From Sciscionella marina DSM 45152 (GTDB lineage Bacteria; Actinomycetota; Actinomycetes; Mycobacteriales; Pseudonocardiaceae), in assembly GCF_000379465.1 (NCBI RefSeq), contig NZ_KB905380.1:930001-994000 (forward strand): a stretch of 64,000 nt of DNA, in the 5' to 3' direction. The translations under genes were made by a program, and so were the position numbers. Positions within the stretch are counted from its first letter, which is position 1. Every line of letters starts with the position of its first letter. The notes under the pieces were generated by a model that made no database searches, was not told the DNA's origin, and saw only the letters and a program-made list of their open reading frames with translations. Below are positions 56,355-64,000 of the stretch, piece after piece.

Positions 56355-57506
56355 TCAAAGCCGTTCGATGATGGTGACGTTGGCTTGTCCGCCACCTTCA
56401 CACATCACCTGCAGCCCGTACCGGCCCTGTACGCGTTCGAGTTCGTGCAGCATGGTGGCGAGCAGTTTGGTGCCGCTGGCGCCGATGGGGTGGCCGAGCG
56501 CGATCGCCCCGCCGTTGCGGTTGACCCGTGCGGGGTCGGCGCCGGTTTCGGTGAGCCAGGCGAGCACGACGCTGGCGAAGGCTTCGTTCACCTCGAACAC
56601 GTCGATGTCGGCGACGGAAAGACCGGTGCGCTCGAGTGCGTGTTTGGTGGCCGGGATCGGGCCGGTGAGCATGTAGACGGGGTCGGCGCCGCGTGCCGAG
56701 ACGTGGTGCACCCGTGCCTTGGGCCGGAGCTCGTGCTGTTCGACGTAGCGGGGCGAGCACACGAGCGCGGCGCTCGCTCCGTCGGAGATCTGGCTGGCCA
56801 GCGCGGCGGTCATCCGCCCGCCTTCGCGCAATGGTTTGAGCCCGGACATCTTCTCCAGGCTGGTGTCCGCGCGCGGTCCTTCGTCGGCGCGCAGTTCGCC
56901 GTAGGGCGCGATTTCGGCCTCGAAACGCCCGTCCCGCATGGCGTCCAGGGCCTTGGTATGACTGTCCAAAGCGAACAGTTCCATGGATTCGCGGGAGATC
57001 TCCCAGTATTCGGCGATCAGTTCGGCCGCGTTGAACTGGGAGACCTCGACGTCGCCGTAGCGCTTCTCCCAGCCGGTGGAACCTTCGAACGGGGTCGGGA
57101 AGCCGAACTGTTCGCCGACGGTCATGGCCGAGGCGATGGGGATCGCGCTCATGTTCTGCACTCCGCCCGCGATCACCGCGTCGGCGGTTCCGGAAAGCAC
57201 GGCCTGCGCGGCGAACTGCACCGCCTGCTGCGAAGAGCCGCACTGCCGGTCCACGGTGACTCCGGGCACGTATTCGGGGAATCCCGCGGCGAGCCACGCG
57301 GTCCGCGCGATGTTCCCGGCCTGCGGGCCGAGCGTGTCCACGCAGCCGAAGATCACGTCGTCCACGGTCGCCGGGTCGACATCGGTGCGCGCCAGCAGGG
57401 CAGCGAGCACGTGCGCCCCGAGGTCGGCGGAGTGCACTCCGGAGAGTGCCCCGCCCTTGCGCCCGACCGGGGTGCGGACCGCGTCGATGATGTAAGCCTC
57501 GGTCAT
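56355..57506 (-). CDS. fadA6: FadA6, acetyl-CoA acetyltransferase of ring C/D degradation
   Basis: A 383-residue thiolase: [17 protein letters not shown] (catalytic Cys near 90), [17 protein letters not shown] (His) and MCEGGGQAN (second Cys). Position immediately after kstR2 matches Rv3556c. FadA6 thiolyses late HIP-derived beta-keto CoA esters. ATG 57506 overlaps the kstR2 stop by one base (TAATG). Confidence 0.92.
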   Translation of the reverse strand: MTEAYIIDAVRTPVGRKGGALSGVHSADLGAHVLAALLARTDVDPATVDDVIFGCVDTLGPQAGNIARTAWLAAGFPEYVPGVTVDRQCGSSQQAVQFAAQAVLSGTADAVIAGGVQNMSAIPIASAMTVGEQFGFPTPFEGSTGWEKRYGDVEVSQFNAAELIAEYWEISRESMELFALDSHTKALDAMRDGRFEAEIAPYGELRADEGPRADTSLEKMSGLKPLREGGRMTAALASQISDGASAALVCSPRYVEQHELRPKARVHHVSARGADPVYMLTGPIPATKHALERTGLSVADIDVFEVNEAFASVVLAWLTETGADPARVNRNGGAIALGHPIGASGTKLLATMLHELERVQGRYGLQVMCEGGGQANVTIIERL

Positions 57507-58141
57507 TACGCCTCCTTGGTGAGGGGTTTCCGGTCCCCGACCCCGATTCCGTCGATCAGAATGGCCAGGTATTCCTTGGCGATCGCGCCCGCGGTCAGTG
57601 CCCCGTCCGGGCGGTACCAGCGCACCGCGAGCCACACCGTGTCCCTGATGAACCGGTAGGTGAGCTCGATGTCGAGGTCATCGCGGAAGACCCCGTCCGC
57701 GGCCCCCTTGTTGAGCATATCGGTCCAGTACCCGCGGAATTCGGCATTGCGTTTCGTGAGATAGGAAAACCGTTCGAACTGGGCGAGGTGCGCGGATTCG
57801 TTCTGGTAGATCGCCACATCCGATGGCCGCCGTTCGATCGCTTCGAACGAGACGAGCACGAACGCCTCCAGCGCCTCGCGTGGATCGGTGTGGGTGCGCA
57901 TGATCTCGGAATAGTTACCGAAAAGCTCGTCCAGGAAATCGGTGAGTATCTCGTCGACCATCGATTCCTTGGAGTCGAAATGGTGATATAGGCTACCCGA
58001 GAGAATACCCGCCTCGTCCGCGATATCGCGCACCGTCGTCGAACGGAAACCGCGTTCGGCGAACAGTCTCGCGGCGAGGCTGAGCAATTCCGCCCTGCGC
58101 ACCGAGGAGCCCGAATCCTTACGCTGTTTTCCCTTATTCAT
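57506..58141 (-). CDS. kstR2: KstR2, TetR-type repressor of HIP (ring C/D) genes
   Basis: A 211-residue TetR regulator: RRAELLSLAARLFAERGFRSTTVRDIADEAGILSGSLYHHFDSKESMVDEIL is nearly the KstR2 (Rv3557c) DNA-binding domain, and YRFIRDTVWLAVRWYRPDGALTAGAIAKEYLAIL the ligand domain. HIP-CoA relieves KstR2 repression. It lies inside fadE30-ipdF-kstR2-fadA6. A short ORF (ATG 58160) with AGGGGAG upstream overlaps the kstR2 start. Confidence 0.93.
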   Translation of the reverse strand: MNKGKQRKDSGSSVRRAELLSLAARLFAERGFRSTTVRDIADEAGILSGSLYHHFDSKESMVDEILTDFLDELFGNYSEIMRTHTDPREALEAFVLVSFEAIERRPSDVAIYQNESAHLAQFERFSYLTKRNAEFRGYWTDMLNKGAADGVFRDDLDIELTYRFIRDTVWLAVRWYRPDGALTAGAIAKEYLAILIDGIGVGDRKPLTKEA

Positions 58142-58178
58142 GTGACGCTGCCTCGCTCATCGTTTCTCCCCTGCCCGT

Positions 58179-58931
58179 TCACGGATGCTGGCTGCTCGCC
58201 GAAATGACCTCGCCGGTCAGATAGGAAGCATATTCGCTCGCCAGGAACACCATCACGTTCGCTACCTCCTCGGGACGGGCCGAACGCCCGAACGCCTCCT
58301 TCGCGGTCAGTTCTTCGAGCAGCTCGCCGGTGGTCACCTTCTCCAGGAAGGGATGCATGACCAGGCTCGGCGCGACCGCGTTCACCCGGATGCCGTGTTC
58401 GGCGACATCCATGGCCGCGCACCGGGTCAGTGCCATCACCCCCGCTTTGGCCGCCGCGTAATGCGCTTGGCCGGGCTGCGCGCGCCAGCCGATCACCGAG
58501 GCATTGTTCACCACCGCCCCGCTGCCCTGCTCGACCATTCTGCGCAGCGCGGCGCGGGTGGCGCGGAAGGTGCCGTTCAGCGTCACATCCAGCACCTTGG
58601 CCCAGGATTCGTCGGTCATCTCGAGTACCGAGCAGGTGTCCCCGAGCCCGGCGTTGTTGATCAGCACGTCGATGCGCCCGCACTGCCCGGCCGCGAAGGA
58701 CATCAGATCCTCCACCGATTCGGTCGAGGACACATCGCACGGGGTGGCGAACACCGAACCGGGATAGTCGGCGGCGAGCTCATCGCGGGTCTCGCCGAGC
58801 CGGCGCTCGTGCCGGTCGCTGAGTACCACGCGCGCGCCCTCTTCGAGACAGCGCCGTGCCGCCGCCGAGCCGATCCCGGTCCCCGCGGCCGCGGTGATCA
58901 CGACCACTTTGCCGGTGAGCATGTCCGTCAT
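58179..58931 (-). CDS. ipdF: IpdF, SDR of HIP degradation
   Basis: A 250-residue SDR: GKVVVITAAAGTGIGSAAARRC, VLINNAGLGDTCS, NNASVIGWRAQPGQAHYAAAKAG (Ser, YxxxK), VNAVAPSLVMHPFL. Sequence and position match Rv3559c (IpdF), which oxidises the 5-hydroxyl of HIP-derived CoA intermediates. ATG 58931 overlaps the fadE30 stop; a longer reading would enter fadE30. Confidence 0.9.
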   Translation of the reverse strand: MTDMLTGKVVVITAAAGTGIGSAAARRCLEEGARVVLSDRHERRLGETRDELAADYPGSVFATPCDVSSTESVEDLMSFAAGQCGRIDVLINNAGLGDTCSVLEMTDESWAKVLDVTLNGTFRATRAALRRMVEQGSGAVVNNASVIGWRAQPGQAHYAAAKAGVMALTRCAAMDVAEHGIRVNAVAPSLVMHPFLEKVTTGELLEELTAKEAFGRSARPEEVANVMVFLASEYASYLTGEVISASSQHP

Positions 58932-60115
58932 CGCGCCTCTTTCGGTAGGCCGAGCACCCGCTCGGCGATGATGTTGCGCTGTATCTCGTTGGAGCCGCCG
59001 TAGATGGTGTCCGCCCTGCTGAACAGGTACAGCCGCTGCCACTGGTCCAGGCCGCCGTCGGCGGTCAGTCCCGCGGCGCCCTCCGCGCGCATGGCGAGTT
59101 CACCGAGGCGGCGATGCCAGTTGGCCCACAACAGTTTCGCGACCGAGGCCTGCCCCGCTCCCCCGTCCTTCTCGGACATGCCGAGGGTGCGCAGCGCGTG
59201 TTCGCGCATCACCTCCAGCTCGAGCCGGGAGCGGCTGAGTTCCTCGGCGAACCCGGGATCCGTCAGCATCCCGCTCGCCGCCGCCTGTGCGCGCACACCT
59301 TCCCATTCCCTGCGGAACCGCACCTGCTGGCCGAGGGTGGAAACGCCGCGTTCGAAGGTGAGCGTGCCCATCGCGACCCGCCAGCCCTGGCCTGGTTCAC
59401 CGACGACGAGATCCGCGGATGTGCGCGCGCCGTCGAAGTACACCTCGTTGAACTCGCTGGTCCCGGTGAGCTGTTCGATCGGGCGGACGGTCACGCCTTC
59501 CTGGTTCATCGGCACGAGCAGATAACTCAGGCCGGCGTGCCGTTTCGAACCCGGTTCGGTGCGGGCGAGCACGAAACACCAGTCGGACAGATGCGCCAGC
59601 GAGGTCCAGATCTTCTGCCCGTCGATCACCCACTCGCCATCCTCGAGGCGCGCGGTGGTGCGCACCGAGGCGAGATCGGATCCGGCGCCCGGTTCCGAAT
59701 AACCCTGGCACCACAGCTCCTCGATCGCCCGGATCTTCGGCAGGAACCGCTGCTGCTGTTCGGGGGTGCCGTAGGCGATCAGGGTCGGGCCGAGCAGCTG
59801 CTCCCCGAAGTGGTTCACCCCGGCGGGGGCATTCGCGGCGGCGTACTCCTCGTGGAAGACCACCTGCTCAGCGAGGCTCGCCCCGCGCCCACCATGTTCG
59901 GCGGGCCAGCCGAGACAGGTCCAGCCCGCCGCGGCGAGATGTCGTTCCCATTCCAGGCGGAGTTCGAACGCCTCGTGTTCGCTTCCCGGCCCACCGAGGC
60001 CGCGCAGCTCGGCGAACCGGCCGCGCAGGTTCTCCTCGAGCCAGGCACGGACCTGCTGCCGGAACCCGGCGAGATCGGGGTCTGCGGTCACCGGAACCTC
60101 CATCGCGGCGGACAT
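58928..60115 (-). CDS. fadE30: FadE30, acyl-CoA dehydrogenase acting on HIP-CoA intermediates
   Basis: A 395-residue acyl-CoA dehydrogenase: WTCLGWPAEHGGRGASLAEQVVFHEEYA, LWCQGYSEPGAGSDLASVRTTA, VIDGQKIWTSLAHLSDWCFVL, and RADTIYGGSNEIQRNIIAERVLGLP at the end. Rv3560c type, dehydrogenating the ring-derived CoA ester early in HIP catabolism. It is divergent from fadD3 across the KstR2 operator. Confidence 0.92.
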   Translation of the reverse strand: MSAAMEVPVTADPDLAGFRQQVRAWLEENLRGRFAELRGLGGPGSEHEAFELRLEWERHLAAAGWTCLGWPAEHGGRGASLAEQVVFHEEYAAANAPAGVNHFGEQLLGPTLIAYGTPEQQQRFLPKIRAIEELWCQGYSEPGAGSDLASVRTTARLEDGEWVIDGQKIWTSLAHLSDWCFVLARTEPGSKRHAGLSYLLVPMNQEGVTVRPIEQLTGTSEFNEVYFDGARTSADLVVGEPGQGWRVAMGTLTFERGVSTLGQQVRFRREWEGVRAQAAASGMLTDPGFAEELSRSRLELEVMREHALRTLGMSEKDGGAGQASVAKLLWANWHRRLGELAMRAEGAAGLTADGGLDQWQRLYLFSRADTIYGGSNEIQRNIIAERVLGLPKEAR

Positions 60116-60145
60116 CTGGCCAACGGACGAAAGCTAGCGTAGCCT

Positions 60146-60159
60146 ACCAAGCACTTGCT
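60146..60159. promoter_or_regulatory. KstR2 operator between fadE30 and fadD3
   Basis: ACCAAGCACTTGCT matches AnCAAGnnCTTGnT at all fixed positions, midway between the divergent start codons. Confidence 0.88.
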
Positions 60160-60175
60160 AGGTAAGGAGTGGAAC

Positions 60176-61702
60176 GTGCCGATCCAGACGACACCGCAAG
60201 CGGTCGCCTCGGCTGCCGAGCGGTTCGGCGCGGGTGAGGCGATCGTCGACGGGGAGACCCGGCTGTCGTTCACCGAACTGCACGAGCAGGTGCGCATGCT
60301 CGCCGGATTCTTCGCCGAGCAGGGTATCCGGGCAGGTGACCGGATCGCGCTGTGCGCCCCGAACACCTGGCACTGGGTGGTCGCCGCGCTCGGCGCGCAG
60401 TACGCGGGCGGGGTGCTCGTCCCGGTCAACACCCGGTTCACCGGACCGGAGATGCTCGATGTGGTGCGCCGCAGCCAGGCGCGGGCGCTGGTGATCGCGG
60501 GCACGTTCCTGGACACCGACCGGCTGGCCGCGCTGCGCTCCAGCGCGGCCGAGGCCGATGTCCAGCTGCCCGAGACGGTGCTGCGCATTCCGGTGGAAAC
60601 CGAGGCTGGTGACAGGCAGGACGCCACCGAACCGGGTGTGCGCGAATGGCGGGAGCTTCCCGCGCGGCCGGTGGATATCCCCGTCACGGGCGATGATCTT
60701 TCCGACATCCTGTTCACTTCCGGGACTTCCGGGCGCAGCAAGGGGGCGATGAGCGCGCACCGGCAGGCGATCGGGGTCGCGCAGGCCTGGGGTGCGCGCA
60801 CCGGGCTGCGCGAGGGCGATCGCTACCTGGCGATCAACCCCTTCTTCCACAGCTTCGGCTACAAGGCGGGCATCCTCGCCTGCCTGCTGTACGGCGCCTG
60901 CCTTGTGCCCCAGGCGGTCTTCGAGCCCGGGCGCACCCTGGACCTGGTGGAGTCCGAGGGGATCACCGTGCTGCCTGGAGCGCCGACGGTGTACCAGTCG
61001 CTGCTGGACCGTCCGCGCCGGCCGAGCGGGAACACCCTGCGGCTGGCCGTGACCGGGGCCGCGACCGTGCCGGTGCCGCTGATCGAGCGGATGCGTACCG
61101 AGCTCGGGTTCCGCGATGTGCTTACCGGATACGGGCTCACCGAGGCGGTCGTGGCGACCCTGTGCTCCCCCGAGGACGACATCGAGACCGTGGCGCACAG
61201 CGCGGGCCGGGTCACCGCGGACTTCGAACTGCGTATCGCCGCGAACGGAGAGATCTGCTTGCGCGGCCCCAATGTGATGCTCGGCTACCTGGACGATCCG
61301 ATCGCCACGGCGAATGCGATCGATGCGGACGGCTGGCTGCACACCGGGGATGTCGGGGTGCTCGACGAGAACGGGAACGTGCGGATCACCGACCGGCTCA
61401 AGGACATGTACATCTGCGGCGGATTCAACGTCTACCCCGCCGAGATCGAGCACGAGCTGCATGGCCTTTCCGGAGTGCGCGATGTGGCGGTGATCGGGGT
61501 GCCCGACGAACGGCTCGGTCAGGTCGGCAAGGCCTATCTGGTCACCGAGGAGGGCAGCGTGCTCACCGAACCGGAAGTGATCGAGTTCTGCCGCACCCGG
61601 CTGGCGAACTACAAAGTCCCCCGCGCGGTCGAGTTCACCGCGACGCTGCCGCGCAACGCCGCGGGCAAGGTACTCAAACGGGTTCTGCGGAAGGAGGCGT
61701 AA
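60176..61702 (+). CDS. fadD3: FadD3, HIP-CoA ligase
   Basis: A 508-residue AMP-forming acyl-CoA synthetase: LFTSGTSGRSKGAMSAHRQ (P-loop), YGLTEA, DGWLHTGDVGVLDENGNVRITDRLKDM, and a C-terminal NAAGKVLKRVLRKE with the catalytic Lys. FadD3 (Rv3561) activates HIP and so starts ring C/D degradation. GTG 60176 is chosen with AAGGAG seven bases upstream; an earlier TTG lies within the operator. Confidence 0.94.
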   Translation: MPIQTTPQAVASAAERFGAGEAIVDGETRLSFTELHEQVRMLAGFFAEQGIRAGDRIALCAPNTWHWVVAALGAQYAGGVLVPVNTRFTGPEMLDVVRRSQARALVIAGTFLDTDRLAALRSSAAEADVQLPETVLRIPVETEAGDRQDATEPGVREWRELPARPVDIPVTGDDLSDILFTSGTSGRSKGAMSAHRQAIGVAQAWGARTGLREGDRYLAINPFFHSFGYKAGILACLLYGACLVPQAVFEPGRTLDLVESEGITVLPGAPTVYQSLLDRPRRPSGNTLRLAVTGAATVPVPLIERMRTELGFRDVLTGYGLTEAVVATLCSPEDDIETVAHSAGRVTADFELRIAANGEICLRGPNVMLGYLDDPIATANAIDADGWLHTGDVGVLDENGNVRITDRLKDMYICGGFNVYPAEIEHELHGLSGVRDVAVIGVPDERLGQVGKAYLVTEEGSVLTEPEVIEFCRTRLANYKVPRAVEFTATLPRNAAGKVLKRVLRKEA

Positions 61703-61810
61703 TGACCGATCCTGATCGTTTCCCGCGGTCATGGAGCCGACCGGGTGCGCTGCCCGGGTGTGGGTGGCCCACAGGGACGAGTCCGCAAAACACAGAGGAG
61801 AAATAACAAC
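61703..61810 (+). repeat. fadD3-echA junction element with mini-ORF
   Basis: The fadD3 TAA overlaps an ATG (TAATG) opening a 34-codon mini-ORF that ends at TAA 61804-61806, four bases before the echA ATG. It shares AGCCGACCGGGTGCG and a CCGCAAAAC block with the chsH1-ltp2 junction. Confidence 0.45.
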
Positions 61811-62650
61811 ATGGCTGAAGAGGTGGTCAGCTACGAGCGGCGCGGGCGCATCGCGGTGGTGACGATGAACCGTCCCGAATACCGCAATGCCCAGAATTCC
61901 GCGATGACCTACGCGCTCGACGACGCGTTCACCCGCGCGGTGAACGACGACGAGGTCGGAGTGATCGTGCTCGCCGGTTCCGGCAAGCATTTCTCGGCGG
62001 GCCACGATATCGGCACCCCCGGCCGGGATGTGGACCAGAGCTTCGAACGGCGCGCGGTGCAGTGGTGGGATCACGTCGGAGCGAGCGGCGGGGACAATCG
62101 CTTCGCGCGGGAGATGGAGGTCTACCTGGGTATGTGCCGCCGCTGGCGGGAACTGCCGAAGCCGACCATCGCGATGGTGCAGGGCGCCTGCATCGCGGGC
62201 GGGCTGATGCTGGCCTGGGTGTGCGATCTGATCATCGCGAGCGAGGATGCCTTCTTCGCCGATCCGGTGCTGCGCATGGGAATTCCCGGGGTCGAGTACT
62301 TCGCCCACCCCTGGGTGCTCGGGCCGAGGGGCGCGAAGGAGGCACTGTTCACCGGGCAGCGCTTCGACGCGAACCGCGCCTATGAGCTCGGCATGCTGTC
62401 CAAGGTGGTGCCGCGCGCCGAACTCGAGGAGCGGGTGTTCGAGACGGCCGAACAGATCGCCACGATGCCCAGGTTCGGTCTCGCGCTGGCCAAGAAAGCG
62501 GTCAACCAGGCCGAGGATCTGATGGGCATGCGCTCCGGGATGGACGCGGCCTTCGGGCTGCACCATCTCGCGCACGCGCACAACGCGGAGACATCCACGG
62601 ACTCGCTCGGCGGCCAGGATGCCCGCTCCATGCGGGAAGGCGGGGCCTAG
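61811..62650 (+). CDS. Enoyl-CoA hydratase/isomerase family protein
   Basis: A 279-residue crotonase: VVTMNRPEYRNAQNSAMTYALDDAF, VLAGSGKHFSAGHDIGTPG (oxyanion loop), VQGACIAGGLMLAWVCDLIIAS, FADPVLRMGIPGVEYFAHPW, and a long C-terminal helix. ATG 61811 follows AGAGGAGAAATAAC. It sits between fadD3 and fadE31, where M. tuberculosis has no gene; a hydratase step in HIP degradation is likely. Confidence 0.88.
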   Translation: MAEEVVSYERRGRIAVVTMNRPEYRNAQNSAMTYALDDAFTRAVNDDEVGVIVLAGSGKHFSAGHDIGTPGRDVDQSFERRAVQWWDHVGASGGDNRFAREMEVYLGMCRRWRELPKPTIAMVQGACIAGGLMLAWVCDLIIASEDAFFADPVLRMGIPGVEYFAHPWVLGPRGAKEALFTGQRFDANRAYELGMLSKVVPRAELEERVFETAEQIATMPRFGLALAKKAVNQAEDLMGMRSGMDAAFGLHHLAHAHNAETSTDSLGGQDARSMREGGA

Positions 62651-62651
62651 C

Positions 62652-63779
62652 GTGGATCTGGAATTCGACGAGGAAGCCCGCGCGTTCCGTACCGAGGTCG
62701 CCGATTGGTTGCGGGACAACGCACCCACACTGTCCTCGATGGACACCGTGGAGGGTTTCGAGCAGCACCGGGCCTGGGAACACCAGCTCGCCGAGCAGCG
62801 GCTCTCGGTGGTCTCCTGGCCGCGCGAGTACGGGGGCCGGGACGCGGGGCTGCTGCACTGGCTGATCTTCGAGGAGGAGTACTACGCGGCAGGCGCCCCG
62901 GGCAGGGTGAGCCAGAACGGGATCTTCCTGCTCGCCCCGACCCTGTTCACGCACGGCACCGAGGAGCAGTGCGCGCGCATCCTGCCGGGCATGGCGAACG
63001 GGGACCAGATCTGGGCACAGGCCTGGTCCGAGCCGGAGGCGGGAAGTGACCTGGCCGCGCTGCGCGCCAGCGCCGAACGGACCGAGGGCGGCTGGCTGCT
63101 GTCCGGGCAGAAGACCTGGAGTTCCCGGGCCGCGTTCGCCGACCGGGGCTTCGGTCTGTTCCGTACCGATCCGGACGCGGTGCGCCATCGCGGTCTCACC
63201 TATTTCCTCTTCGACCTGCGCGCCGAGGGGGTCACGGTACGCCCGATCCCCCAGCTGGACGGGGAACCGGGTTTCGCGGAGATCTTCTTCGACCGGGTGT
63301 TCGTGCCCGATGCGGATGTGCTCGGCGAACCCGGCGGTGGCTGGCGGGTCGCGATGAGCACCGCCAGCAACGAGCGCGGACTCTCGCTGCGCAGCCCCGG
63401 CCGCTACCTGGCGACCGCGCGGCGGCTGCGCGAATTCTGGGGCGAGGGCGGCGAACCGGCGGATGCCGCGGACGCGGTCGCCGATGCGGTGATCGGGGCC
63501 CGCGCCTATCAGCTCTCCACCTTCGAGACCGCGAGCAGGCTCGCCGACGGTGGCTCGCTCGGCGCGGAATCGAGCGTGAACAAGGTGTTCTGGTCCGAGC
63601 TGGACATCGCGATGCACGAGACGGCACTGGAACTGCGCGGCCCGTTCGCCGAGTGCCGCGATCCCTGGCTGGACGGGTACCTGTTCTCCCTCGCCGGGCC
63701 GATCTACGCGGGCACCAACGAAATCCAGCGTGATCTGATCGCCGAACGCATTCTCGGCCTGCCACGGGGTGACCGATGA
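62652..63779 (+). CDS. fadE31: FadE31, acyl-CoA dehydrogenase subunit
   Basis: A 375-residue acyl-CoA dehydrogenase: SVVSWPREYGGRDAGLLHWLIFEEEYYAAG, WAQAWSEPEAGSDLAALRAS, LSGQKTWSSRAAF, and SLAGPIYAGTNEIQRDLIAERILGLP. Rv3562/FadE31 type, a likely partner of FadE32 in ring C/D beta-oxidation. GTG 62652 is used, as an earlier ATG lies within echA. Its stop overlaps the next ATG. Confidence 0.9.
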   Translation: MDLEFDEEARAFRTEVADWLRDNAPTLSSMDTVEGFEQHRAWEHQLAEQRLSVVSWPREYGGRDAGLLHWLIFEEEYYAAGAPGRVSQNGIFLLAPTLFTHGTEEQCARILPGMANGDQIWAQAWSEPEAGSDLAALRASAERTEGGWLLSGQKTWSSRAAFADRGFGLFRTDPDAVRHRGLTYFLFDLRAEGVTVRPIPQLDGEPGFAEIFFDRVFVPDADVLGEPGGGWRVAMSTASNERGLSLRSPGRYLATARRLREFWGEGGEPADAADAVADAVIGARAYQLSTFETASRLADGGSLGAESSVNKVFWSELDIAMHETALELRGPFAECRDPWLDGYLFSLAGPIYAGTNEIQRDLIAERILGLPRGDR

Positions 63780-64000
63780 AACTGACACTGGAAACCGAAC
63801 GCGAACAGTTCGCCGAGAGCATCACCGCCCTGCTCGACGCGGCCCGTGTCCCGGACGCCGCCCGTGCCTGGGCGGCCGGGGACCACGCCCCGGGGCGCAC
63901 GATTCTGTCCGGGCTGGCCGAACTCGGGGTCACCGGGCTCGCCGTCCCGGAGGAGCACGGCGGCCTCGGCGCGGAGGCGATGGATCTGGTCACCGCGTTC
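63776..64000 (+). CDS. fadE32: FadE32-like acyl-CoA dehydrogenase, 3' truncated by window edge
   Basis: 75 codons of a gene continuing past the window: MKLTLETEREQFAESITALLDAARVP, then ILSGLAELGVTGLAVPEEHGGLGAEAMDLV, the N-terminal helical domain of an acyl-CoA dehydrogenase. ATG 63776 overlaps the fadE31 stop (ATGA), as in the Rv3562-Rv3563 pair, so it is most probably FadE32. Confidence 0.82.
   Translation, partial: MKLTLETEREQFAESITALLDAARVPDAARAWAAGDHAPGRTILSGLAELGVTGLAVPEEHGGLGAEAMDLVTAF

Noticed and set aside
60158-62746. Minus-strand open frame of 862 codons opposite fadD3 and echA
   Set aside because: It is antisense to two clear genes, low in lysine and hydrophobic cores, and matches no domain; a GC-rich shadow.

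Overview
The window is GC-rich, with dense genes, many GTG starts and ATGA stop/start overlaps. It looks like a chromosomal segment of a mycolic-acid or pseudonocardial actinomycete (Mycobacteriales/Pseudonocardiales). Support: a mycothiol-dependent isomerase family protein, F420-dependent (LLM) oxidoreductases, many P450s, a DUF222/HNH relic, and a nearly complete steroid (cholesterol-type) catabolic gene set with KstR and KstR2. Family assignments come from protein sequence recognised by eye, mostly by resemblance to the Mycobacterium tuberculosis Rv3518-Rv3574 region; no search was run.

Layout. 1-4147: thiolase-like ltp4/ltp3 with a DUF35 partner, an LLM oxidoreductase and a SnoaL-like protein. 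4144-9880: S9 peptidase, SCP2-like protein, then a KstR-type operator driving a dihydrodipicolinate-reductase-like protein, an alpha/beta hydrolase and an SDR. 9906-13870: Pnkp-Hen1 RNA repair pair. 13932-15806: divergent TetR/P450 pair around a long palindrome. 15796-16850: decayed MFS transporter. 16968-19496: cyp125 and fadA5 around two operators. 19546-24688: hsaB, hsaC, hsaD, hsaA and a FAD dehydrogenase. 24870-29030: kstD, kshA, a small Cys-containing protein and kshB in one operon. 29627-36597: ltp2, chsH1, chsH2, a single-chain chsE1-chsE2 fusion and chsE3, divergent from kstR (36730-37362). 37488-46154: two divergent operons around a KstR-like site, one with LLM, P450, cysNC and cysD, the other with a SnoaL-like protein, an Rv3531c-like protein, an SDR and a sulfotransferase. 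46328-48544: HelR/HelD-like ATPase. 48783-64000: KstR2-type ring C/D (HIP) module with two SDRs, echA20, ipdA, ipdB, ipdC, then (after a VOC protein, an Nramp-like transporter and an HNH relic) fadA6, kstR2, ipdF, fadE30, fadD3, an enoyl-CoA hydratase, fadE31 and the start of fadE32.

How it works together. CYP125 oxidises the sterol tail. FadA5, ChsE1-E2/ChsE3, ChsH1-H2 and Ltp2 (plus Ltp3/Ltp4 for branched tails) shorten it. KstD and KshAB open ring B, HsaABCD degrade rings A/B, and FadD3 through IpdABC, EchA20 and FadA6 degrade HIP (rings C/D). Sites matching TnnAACnnGTTnnA (KstR) precede most first-stage operons. A site matching AnCAAGnnCTTGnT (KstR2) lies between fadE30 and fadD3.

Most notable: (i) enzymes supplying activated sulfate (PAPS) and a sulfotransferase flank a KstR-like operator; (ii) ChsE1 and ChsE2, separate subunits in M. 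tuberculosis, are fused; (iii) four related short intergenic elements in both orientations sit at operon junctions, each carrying a mini-ORF whose stop overlaps the next gene's start, strongly resembling mycobacterial MIRUs; (iv) there are several gene relics. I saw no tRNA, rRNA, CRISPR array or intact insertion sequence. Apart from the two relic regions, no gene-free stretch exceeds about 300 bases.
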